A DNA stretch of 36,870 nt. Source: Xylaria sp. FL1777 (Eukaryota; Ascomycota; Sordariomycetes; Xylariales; Xylariaceae). Under the pieces are notes generated by a model. The model was not told the DNA's origin and ran no database searches. It saw only the letters and a list, made by a program, of their open reading frames with translations. The DNA lies in NCBI GenBank assembly GCA_022578965.1, contig MU400815.1:1-36870 (forward strand), given 5' to 3'. Shown here one piece after another: positions 28,627 through 36,870 of this stretch. Numbering within the stretch: the first letter of the stretch is position 1; each line of letters starts with the position of its first letter. A program made the position numbers and the translations under genes.

Positions 28627-30689
28627 ATGAAAGTAAAAACTATTTATTCATCTTTACTAGGTCTAGTATTGGTATCAGACGTTGGTGCAGCCCGCGAGAC
28701 ACACCAACTCAAAGCTCCAAGAGTACCATCCTCATTAGATATCTCGCGTGCGCTCTCAAGGACATTGCAACACAGCAAGCTTCTAGGACGCAATAGGAAC
28801 CCTAAAAATGCTACCAATATAGCGAAAAGTTGGAATGGCGCGACGCTGTTCAGCCTGTGAGAAAACATCTACGCTGGCCTCGAAGATAGTATGAAGACGT
28901 ATCTAACTCGACTAATAGCAATGGTCAAGTAGCAGCTGCAGGTGGCGCATCAATATCGGCCGGAATTGAAGTAACCTGCACGACATGTTATGTAAAGGGG
29001 CTCGTCACGGCCGAGCTTGGGTTTGACGGCGATTTTAACATTACCCAAGCAATCACGAACTTCACGAGAGAGATTGGAGACGAAATAGTAAATATTACGG
29101 ACACCGCCATTAATTACCTAGAGAATGAAATCCCGGAATTAGTGGCGAACCTGACCGACGATTTGGACTTCAGCGACATTAGCTTCCCGCCCTTGGACAT
29201 TAATTTCAATGTTGACGTGCCCGACATTCCTGAGTGCCGCCTACAATTCCAATTCGATGACTTCGAGCTCTATATGTTAATGGACACTGTCATCTCAGCA
29301 GGCACAACGTATACACTCAATCTCTATTCGACCAATACTCCAATCGGGCTCTCGGTGGATAGCGAGACGTTTTTTGGGGTTATTGCCTCAGTCGACCTTA
29401 CTCTAGCGGCAGATGCAGATATCGATATCAGCGGTGGCCTGCACATTAAAGTCGAGGATGGGATGGCACTGGATCTCTCACTTTTCGGTCATAATATTTC
29501 CAGTGTGACCTTGTAAGTGGTCGTGTGTCCATACAATGTTCTATGTCTTGGGCCTATAAGAATTGACTCTTGCTACTAGCAACGGAGGATCCTTCGCATT
29601 CCTACCCGTCACCGTCCAGAGCGCAAGCGGTGTCCTCACGGCAAGGCTGCGTCTAGGCATACACGCAGGGATCTCCGCAGAAACTGACGTCTTCGGTCCG
29701 TTTATACAGGCTAGCACTGGCACCGGGGTCTTGGTCTACGCCGACTTAGCCGAATTCACGACGAACATCACCGCTATGCCGGACGGGGATGACAGCGACT
29801 GCCAGTTGCGGGTGCAGCAAGTTTATCAGCTCGCACTCGGGGCTGCTGCCGGTGCGACGCTTGTTGTTGGGCCCGAGACGTGGGGTCCTCACCCGTCGAC
29901 CAGCATCCCGATCTTCTACACGACTTTAGCGGACGAGTGCGCCCAATCTGTGACGAAGACCACCTCCGTCACTATCGCTACCACACCTACTCCGTCAGTT
30001 GCTGCAAGGGCGGATATGACGACGACGACACTTAGCGAGGAGGTCACGTTTACCGGCCTAGTGTGTATATCGACGGGCCTCACCGAATGCCCTGCATCCC
30101 TGCAGAGCACAACCAAGGTCACGAGTACGAGGACACTGGTAGTCGAGGTGCTCTCAGGCTCGATCGCCACCTTCCCGGCGACGACGCAAGACGTAGTCTC
30201 GGAGACCATTCCTTTCGCGAACAACATCAAGACCGTAGCGGCGACGACGGGGAGCCCCGTCTCGTATATCCCGCCACCCCCGCCGCCAACACCGACTACG
30301 GCAACGGCCGGAGGTGACGGGTCGGATGATGAACTTCCGGATAAAGTCGCCGGCGTGAACACACGGCTCATCATTGGCCTCAGTGTGGGCCTCGGCGTGC
30401 CCTTCCTAGCTGCTGTGGTGGCCGGTATATAGTGAGTAGCCCAACCCTCCCCATCCCCTCATTTCTGTCGGCGGCATACAAGTTCCACTCTATAAGTCGC
30501 CTTCACTCGCGTTACTAATTCTTGTCACTTGATAGTTTCTTCTTACGACGGCGTAAATACGCCGCCGTTGCTGGTTCGGAAGTAGTCCAGGTCGTGTCGC
30601 CACAACAACACACAGGTGACATGGGTTCGCGAGAAAAGAAGCCGGCAACAGCAATGGTGTCAAGGGTAAGTGGACCTGGCGGAACTTGA
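28627..30689 (+). CDS. Secreted single-pass surface protein, uncharacterised
   Basis: Four exons (28627-28856, 28919-29512, 29580-30431, 30536-30689; introns 62, 67 and 104 nt) give 609 residues. The start at 28627 is chosen because it opens with a signal peptide (MKVKTIYSSLLGLVLVSDVGA). A luminal or extracellular domain of about 350 residues follows, with a CTTC cysteine pair, many N-glycosylation sites (NFT, NIT, NLT) and alternating beta-strand-like segments (VDLTLAADADIDISGGLHI). Next comes a Thr/Ser/Pro-rich stalk with a run of six prolines, one membrane helix (LIIGLSVGLGVPFLAAVVAGIYFF), a LRRRK stop-transfer and a short cytosolic tail. The layout is that of a wall-sensor-like type I membrane protein. 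I know no function for the N-terminal domain. The first intron uses donor CT|GTGAGA and branch CTAAC and is needed to keep the frame. Confidence 0.82.
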
Positions 30690-30887
30690 ATGTACGATGG
30701 ACGTGTGAAAAGTGCGAAAGTGAGAATGCGGCGCAGAAGCCTAGCGGCTATTGATGTTGAAGTGTTGTTATATACAAGACAGAACTTCGGCTAGCCGACA
30801 ACCTAACGACTTAATGACCAGTGTAGTAATATAATAAGTAGCTTGCAGTACCTCTTATTTTGTCTGTCGCAAGCTCTCAGGCTTCAA

Positions 30888-30920
30888 TTTCTATTTCTAT
30901 TTCTATTTCTATTTCTATTT
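30888..30920. repeat. (TTTCTA)n microsatellite
   Basis: Five full TTTCTA units plus TTT, without interruption, lie about 200 bp downstream of the surface-protein stop codon. Confidence 0.95.
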
Positions 30921-32049
30921 AAGGGACGGTTATTATAATAGTATCAATGCAGTGTTCCAAGCTTCCAGGTCTTGGGAGCGGTCGTCGATAAGAAATCGTA
31001 TTGCCAACTGCCGTATATTACCCCAAATAGGAAAGTTCTCACGAGTACTCTAACTCTGCGCATCTGAGATCCGACTAGCTAGTTACAGTCCAGTCCTCCG
31101 ATTATACTACGTAAGATGGGCCCACGGAGAGGCTCGAGCTTGACCCTATATCGTATGTTTCGGGTAGTGTCGTATCTACACGTCTGACATCTTCGTAGCA
31201 TGCACCCGTTGCTATATGACTTTGACGTTTGACACATCATTAACGAGGTCGATTGCACTTTCATACATCCCGCCTGGGCTTTGGACGATATAGCGACATA
31301 TGGTATCAAACGATAGGACAAGTATATGCGTAGCGATGAGTGCCTTCACGCTAGATAGCCGAAATCCAAGGATCGATGTAAAATATACCTTAGGTAGCTA
31401 CCTATGCGTATGTATGTAGGGTGAATCCATATGCACTAAATGCCCTGATAGAACCCTAAATCAGTAGCTATGCAGTAGTTCATAAGGCTATGGGCGAGCC
31501 ACTGCGCAGTAAGTTACCATGTCAGGTCATTTGCGCTAATAAATATCATGAGTCTTAACGTAGTAGGCAAATGTCAACAGTTGATTATCGCATCTGAGCC
31601 ACCAGGATTATCAACCAAAACTAGTAACTGCATGATATCCCTAGCAGTCGGCTAATAGTGACTATTTGAAAATTTGATCATGTAATTGCTAGCTAGGAAA
31701 GGAATCTATCTAGTCCGGTAGTTATATCGGGATATTATACCCGAACAAAGCAGTGGACCGAACTTCAGACCCTTGAGGGCCATCCCTGCACACATACGCA
31801 TACGCAGTACGTTTTACCCCGGATCATGAGCTATAGTAGGGGTTTTTATACTTAATCCCCATCATTCGCTAGAAGCTATGCTGACGAATAGTATAACGGC
31901 GCAAAGTGCCTATGCTACTTGTCATGTCTCTCTCTTCCTTTCACGTTACATTGCAAGTTAAGTTTATGGGTGTGCTAGTGCAAGTATTTACTAAAATAGC
32001 TTTCCGTAGCGTAATTGCATTTAACTTTTACCTTCAGACTACCTCCCAG

Positions 32050-32125
32050 TGGTCTAGTTGATGGTTGCACACCCGGGTGCCAGTATGAGTCTACTAATTG
32101 GGAGTTAGGTTCGATTCCTGACAGC
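32050..32125 (+). repeat. tRNA-like fragment with A and B boxes, possible SINE head or tRNA pseudogene
   Basis: TGGTCTAGTTGATGG at 32050-32064 matches a tRNA D-arm/A box, and GGTTCGATTCC at 32108-32118 is a perfect T-arm/B box with flanking arms (GTTAG...CTGAC) that can pair with one wobble. The boxes are 58 nt apart, longer than in a normal short tRNA. The sequences where the acceptor stem should be (before the A box and after 32123) do not pair. So it is not an intact tRNA. It could be a decayed tRNA, or the Pol III head of a tRNA-derived SINE. Confidence 0.45.
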
Positions 32126-32447
32126 GCTATTGGTATTCGCTAGTTAGCTCATCTGGTCTCACCTACTTCACTCGCTTAGAGGAACGTTATGGCTTTTATG
32201 CATGCCGGGCGTACGCTACCAGGCATTTGCCGCACGGAGGGGCCGATCACGCAATCGAGAACTCAATTCCAAGGATACCGCCAGAAGAAGTGAATTGGCG
32301 AAAAACCTCCCCACTGAAATGCCCAGCCAGTAGCCACCTGCGCTAGCCTGGGCGAAGAAGATCGTCGGCTTCGTTCCTTATCAAGACGGGGATGGGACCC
32401 CCAAGAAGCTAACGTCTTCCTCAGCTGATATTTCTAGGCTTCCTGTC

Positions 32448-32454
32448 TATATAT
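32448..32454 (+). promoter_or_regulatory. Possible TATA element of the permease
   Basis: TATATAT lies 92 bp upstream of the permease ATG, within a short pyrimidine-rich leader. Position and sequence fit a core promoter element, but many fungal genes lack one. Confidence 0.3.
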
Positions 32455-32545
32455 GTTGTCCCTCGGTCGACGAGATTGAACAGCTTTCGACAACCGCCCA
32501 GAGTTGCTGCCCCGTTCCCGCTCTGCTCTGCTCTTTCGATCGAAC

Positions 32546-34317
32546 ATGGGGAACCCGAAGGACTCGAGCGCGCCCTTGGGGCCGCTCGACGTGGATTCCG
32601 ATCAATTTGACTTCCAGGAAATCGACCCCGACTCGGGCGTCAAGCGGGGGCTGAAGACCCGACATATTAGCATGTTAGCTTTGGCCGGCGTGATTGGGCC
32701 TGGCCTCCTCGTCGGGACCGGCGTTGCGTTATCCAACGGTGGTCCGGCGGCCCTAATCATCGGATTCGGTGTCATCGGCATTGTCGCATTCAGGTGAGGA
32801 GATTCTTCTCCAGGTACCCGCCGCCATGGGTGGTGGTATTAAATGTCAGCAGCTAACATTGCGTAAGTATCATGCAGAGCTTGGGGGAAATCACTGTGCT
32901 GTATCCCTCCGGCGGCTCGTTCATAAAGCTCGCGGATCGCATGATTGATCCCGCATTCGGCGCTGCTGTCGGCTGGAATTATTTCATCGTCTGGTTTGCG
33001 GTGCTCGCTAACGAGTATAACGCCGTCACTAGCATCCTGGCGTTTTGGAGCGATAAGGTTCCTGTTTGGGGGTACTTTCTCCTTCTATGGGTAGGTTGAG
33101 TCTTATATAAGAACCACCGTCGATTTATTCTAACCATCGTGCCTAGTCTGCATTCCTCGGCTTCCAGTTCCTCGGAGTTGAGTCTTTTGGAGAGGCCGAG
33201 TTCTGGCTTGCTCTTCTGAAGGTGGCGGGGTTAATTGCATACTATATTTTTGCTATTGTGTGAGTTTTCCTCCTTATCAAAGGTAATTATTCCATAAGCT
33301 AATCTCTGTAGCTACGCTGCCGGGGGAGTCATAGGAGCCGATGCTATCGGGTTTCGTTACTGGCATGACCCTGGAGCCTTCGCTGATGGGTTTGCCGGTG
33401 TAGCAAAGGTCTTTGTCTTTTGCAGTACCTTCTATGTAGGAGTGGAATCTGTAGCTGTGGCAGCTACTGAGACGAAGAATCCTAGCGTAGCTGTGCCACT
33501 GGCCATTCGACAGGTCTTCTGGCGCATCATCTTCGTCTACCTTGGAGCCGCATTTTTCTTTGGGCTCACATGCCCAGCGAACGCCGATAGTCTTATCAAT
33601 GGCAAGAGTCGCGCACTTAAAAGTCCTATGACGATCGCCATTCAGAATGCCGGATGGGAGGGCGGTGTGCATCTTATCAATGCCTTCATCCTCGTCACCT
33701 GCATCTCGGCAATCAATAGCTCAATTTACATCGCATCACGAACCGTCTTGTTCATGGCTCAGGATGGAAAAGCGCCAAAGTTTCTGGGATGGACAAATAA
33801 ACGCGGCGTGCCAGCTCCTGCAGTCATATTTGCCAATCTTTTTGGCGCCTTATCTCTACTTAACCTCTCCTCTGGCGCCGCGAACGCTTACTCATATATC
33901 GTGAACCTATCAGGTGTAGGCACGTTCCTCGTTTGGGGATCGATCTCCTTGATCCACATTCGTTTTCGGCAGGCTTGGGAAGCACAAGGCTATTGAGTTG
34001 AAGATCTTCCTTTCAAGTCGCTTTGGTATCCTTGGAACGCGTGGTTTGGGCTTTTCGCTAACCTCTTCCTCGCTCTTGTCCAAGGTTGGACGAGTTTTGC
34101 GCCTTTCAACGCCGGGAACTTTGTGGACGCCTATGTTCTTCTACCAGTCTTCGGCATCATTTATCTGGTGTTCAAGCTATGGAATAAGACTCGTTTTTGG
34201 CGAATAGACGAGATAGATCTTCAGTCAGGACGGCGGCGTGATCTAGAACATGTTAGAGAGCCTGAAGAGGACACCAAATCCCAGACGTGGTGGCGGCGAC
34301 TTTGGGAGAGCTTCTAA
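32546..34317 (+). pseudogene. Amino-acid permease (YAT family) interrupted by one TGA
   Basis: Exons 32546-32793, 32868-33090, 33147-33259 and 33312 onward join in frame. Family landmarks are GVIGPGLLVGTGVALSNGGP in helix 1, SIMQSLGEITVLYPSGGSFI, FLGVESFGEAEFW, the SVAVAATETKNPSVAVP loop and ISAINSSIYIASRTVLFMA. These define a yeast-type amino-acid/proton symporter (AAT/YAT, relatives of Gap1) of the plasma membrane. Intron 1 ends in an unusual AAG acceptor (branch CTAAC); this splice alone restores AF-SIMQSLGE. At 33994-33996 the frame hits TGA after EAQGY, yet continues for 106 good codons (VEDLPFKSLWYPWNAWF...) to the natural stop at 34315-34317. Stopping at TGA leaves 422 residues without the last two helices, so it is probably non-functional. 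A sequencing error or a recent single mutation (for example CGA to TGA) would explain it. Confidence 0.85.
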
Positions 34318-34873
34318 CTCTTGTAATAATACTTTTGGGAAGATAGACTGATCTAACTCGCTTCACCATTTGAGTCGGATATGAAGACCTGTCGCGGTCT
34401 GCAGCCTATAAATGTATTTTAGGCCTTAGGTCGTCCCATCTATTCTGCGCAATGCGGTTGATTGTTCTAGTCCCCAATGTATAGGCATTCCATAGCTCAT
34501 TTCGACTTCGGCTGCCAAGAGCTTGTTTATCTCGCCTGCCCAGTTTCCTTGCTCCGTAGCTACATCACCGGCAGAATAGAGGGGAACGTCACATCACTAG
34601 GATGAGTCTAGAAGTCTTTCCACCAATATCCATCGGCTAAACGTTACATACCATATAAAATTCCACATATTAGGTTCTTTTCATGTAGCGTAGCGTATCA
34701 GACTGCTACCGATATTGATTTTGCGTACGGGATACTTCGGTTAAGCTTGGGGTCATCAAGACCGTATCCTACGCATATAAATGTTGATGTCGCCACATCC
34801 AGTAGATTGCATTTGCTCACCTCAGCTGAGTAACCTCCAGTCCCTAAAGAATAACAATAAGAAGCTTTATAGA
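34318..34873. other. Intergenic region upstream of the GH18-like gene
   Basis: About 550 bp between the permease stop and the start of the secreted GH18-like protein gene. It contains the TATA-like element at 34776 and no supported gene. Confidence 0.4.
34776..34781 (+). promoter_or_regulatory. TATA box candidate of the GH18-like gene
   Basis: TATAAA lies 98 bp upstream of the ATG, a usual spacing for a fungal gene with a short 5' leader. The assignment rests on sequence and distance only. Confidence 0.4.
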
Positions 34874-35899
34874 ATGAAGTACTCCGTGCTTTTTAGGGCG
34901 CTTCTTTTTGAGCTTTTCTTCCAGCCCATTGCTTTAGCTCTCCACCAAGCTACGTCCAATATTAGGAGCATATACTTGTTCAAGGATGTGATGAAATCAG
35001 ATACAACATCACTTAAGACGTCTGGCTTTAACAGTGTGGTGATATTCGGTGTCGGAATATTAGGCAATGGGGACATAATGGTATGAAATTTCTTTAGCAT
35101 GGTTATCTGTTCGATTAGTAGTTCGCATGTTCGGAACAAGAGTAACTGCTCATCTTAGGCTTTTGGCACATGACCAAAGTATTTGTATTGCTAACTCAAT
35201 CGCTAAAAGTATTACTCGAATACACCGGGGAGTAGCGATGTCCTCGCCGCATCCAATGGGACGTATGTAGGTGGCGACGCTTTGGCTGCGAAGGTTCAGT
35301 CGTTCAAGACGGGGACTACGGGGATTAACCGTGTTGAGATCTCGATGAACTCGCAGCACGTGAAGGATCTAATGGCAAATCCGGGACCGGGCTCTTCGAC
35401 ACAGCTATATCGCAATTTCGCTGCCTTGAAGACGGCGTGGGGTCTCGATGCTGTGAATAACGATGACGAGTCTCTCTACGACGTCAGCAGTACCGTCACA
35501 TTCGCAAAAATGCTCGGCCAGATCGGCTATAAGTACACAATTGCACCGTACACGAATTCCGGCTTCTGGGTTTCGCTTATTAACCAGGCTAATGCTGGTC
35601 TGGCGGACCCAAATCTGCTGCTGGATCGTGTCTACTTGCAGTGCTACGATGGCGGCGCGGGAAACAACCCTGCCAGCTGGGCTAGTACTCTCAAGCTCAA
35701 GGTTGTTCCACTAGTTTGGGTTACGAACGATTCGAAGCCCTCACAAGGGACCACTGTTGCACAGGCCACGACCAAGTTCGCCAGTTGGAATTCGGCAGGT
35801 GGTCTTGCTGGTGGCGGCTATTGGAACGACTACGACATTGAGAAGAACGGACTATCGTATTCGCAGTATGGGAACGTCTTGACGAGCATTTTCCCGTAG
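34874..35899 (+). CDS. Secreted GH18-like TIM-barrel protein
   Basis: Two exons (34874-35080 and 35210-35899; 129-nt intron with branch GCTAAC) give 298 residues. A signal peptide (hydrophobic residues about 6-22, ending near ALAL) is followed by a TIM-barrel-like pattern: SGFNSVVIFGVGILGNGDIM|YYSNTPG, VEISMNSQHV, GLDAVNNDDESLYD, GYKYTIAPYT, DRVYLQCYDGG, VVPLVWVTNDSK and GGGYWNDYDIE. GLDAVNNDDE (147-156) aligns with the GH18 active-site strand GFDGVDIDWE: Glu156, the Asp two residues before it and Asp149 are kept, while the middle Asp is Asn152. It therefore looks like a chitinase-superfamily hydrolase, though the substrate is uncertain and it may be one of the fungal proteins often labelled only hypothetical. 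No damage is visible. Confidence 0.78.
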
Positions 35900-36870
35900 A
35901 AATGTTGAGAGTATGGAAGTCATTTTTATTTCAAAGTCTGACCTATCCTTGGGTATACAATACATATATCAGAACGTGAGATTTATAGTGCGATGGCTAC
36001 GACTGTAATAGTAGATAATTTCCATGTCTTGCGGAGAACTATGTGTAAGATTAAATACCTACGTCAAGTTGTGTGAGTGGGATATGCAATTATATTGCTG
36101 AATAGCCCTTTATAACGACGAAGAGTCGTATAAGTCTAGTATAGTTACGAAATTAACGGATTTATATATTGGCAACTACCTGACATAAATACCTATTTAT
36201 GAGCTCGCTAAGCTGTTTATTTTTAGAGAATCTCTGCTCTGCGGATCGACTAAGTCCCATGTTATCACTAAGGTGGTTTCAATCTTTTCTCGGCTTCTCT
36301 GGCAGTGGCAGAATGAGGGCTCTTAAGTGTTTCAAATGCATTAGAGCAGAATTTCTGATCATGTTAGCTTTTTGGTATCAAGACAACGAATCGCCGCTGA
36401 ATCACATAACTATGCTTTCTGTCAGAAACGTGCATAGGCCAAGTAGCATTTGCGCCTGGCATATTTGTCAAGTATTGGACAAAATTAACGAAGAGGAATT
36501 TTTAATGCACTAGATGTACATATGAGAATATATTTAATACTTAACTACGGGATTCATTCAAGTATTGCGAGCATTTTTAATCGCATCGTTCTATGTTGGC
36601 ATTTTCATAACCTCGTGCTCACTATACTCGACTTAAGTAATGATAATCATGGGTTTTACTCAATTTCAGATGAAGTTTAGACAGAAAATGACTATCACAT
36701 ACATGAGAAAAAGGGGACTATACAGGCAAGCTTGTTTGTGATGGGAAAAAAAAAAGGGGGGGGGGGGGGGGGGGGGTTTGTTGCACTTGTCGGCCACCAC
36801 CTATAATAAAATAATTAGCAGTTTTAATGGGCAAAATAATGAAATTAAAACGTCGGTATTATTGCCAAAG
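35900..36870. other. AT-rich intergenic tail of the window
   Basis: Nearly 1 kb after the GH18-like gene. The plus-strand frame at 36199-36513 (104 codons) has no signal peptide, domain or clear codon bias, and I do not call it. An A10G21 tract lies at 36746-36776. Nothing else can be supported. Confidence 0.4.
36746..36776. repeat. A10G21 homopolymer tract
   Basis: Ten A are followed directly by 21 G. So long a G run is rare in fungal DNA. It may be a true polymorphic tract able to form G-quadruplexes, or a sequencing or assembly artefact. Confidence 0.9.

Larger units (their letters stand above)
30690..32545. other. Intergenic region upstream of the permease
   Basis: About 1.85 kb without protein genes. 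It carries a (TTTCTA)n microsatellite (30888-30920), an AGGTAG/CTACCT stretch near 31390 and a tRNA-like fragment (32050-32125). The minus-strand frame at 31079-31321 shows no features. The last 150 bp are the permease promoter and leader. Confidence 0.45.

Noticed and set aside
23464..30689. A secondary-metabolite gene cluster around the monooxygenase
   Set aside because: Only one tailoring-type enzyme is intact; there is no backbone synthase, transporter or regulator beside it, and the relics cannot be assigned.
36199..36513. Plus-strand 104-codon ORF near the window end
   Set aside because: Its composition is irregular with no signal peptide, motif or splice continuation; not supported as a gene.
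1..36870. CRISPR array, rRNA or complete tRNA genes
   Set aside because: No regularly spaced repeats, rRNA stretches or foldable tRNA were seen; the only tRNA-like signal (32050-32125) does not form an acceptor stem.

Overview
The window comes from the nuclear genome of a filamentous ascomycete, most likely a Sordariomycete-type mould. The signs are genes broken by many short introns (45 to about 200 nt) with GT...CTAAC/CTGAC...AG signals, AT-rich spacers, and a fungal gene set: a CCT7 chaperonin subunit, an Spt10-like acetyltransferase, mitoribosomal uS2m, a CBS-PB1 protein and several MFS and amino-acid permeases. The exact lineage cannot be read from the sequence. All spliced models below were joined by hand and each gives one continuous frame.

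Layout. At 1-5.3 kb lie a broken or uncharacterised minus-strand ORF pair (257-817), a small secreted cysteine-containing protein (1185-1553), a decayed ankyrin-repeat gene (1962-2784) and an intact four-exon monocarboxylate-type MFS transporter (3556-5298), all on the minus strand. After a 1.6 kb spacer, the housekeeping pair CCT7 (6898-8773, plus) and an Spt10-like protein (9191-11347, minus) converge. A 3 kb gene-free stretch with degenerate repeats follows. At 14.3-22 kb are a nine-exon Dal5/ACS-family MFS transporter (plus), mitoribosomal uS2m (minus) and a tail-anchored four-CBS plus PB1 protein (minus).

At 23.4-28.6 kb an intact FAD-dependent monooxygenase (minus) is followed by nearly 4 kb of relic DNA. 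It holds an unidentified ORF with one in-frame TAG (25683-26051), minus-strand coding traces including a TPR-like piece, and a clear TIR-bounded MITE (27159-27533) between those traces. At 28.6-36 kb are a four-exon secreted, single-pass surface protein with a Thr/Ser/Pro stalk (28627-30689), a spacer with a microsatellite and a tRNA-like A/B-box fragment, an amino-acid permease intact except for one in-frame TGA (32546-34317), and a secreted GH18-like TIM-barrel protein (34874-35899). The window ends in AT-rich DNA with an A10G21 tract.

Taken together, a housekeeping core (6.9-22 kb) is flanked by accessory zones rich in transporters, secreted proteins and decaying genes. No gene cluster with an obvious joint pathway was found, and I see no convincing new multi-gene system. 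The most interesting points are single-mutation gene deaths, the MITE, a GC-AG intron in CCT7, an in-frame 90-nt intron in uS2m, and the divergent GH18-like and surface proteins.
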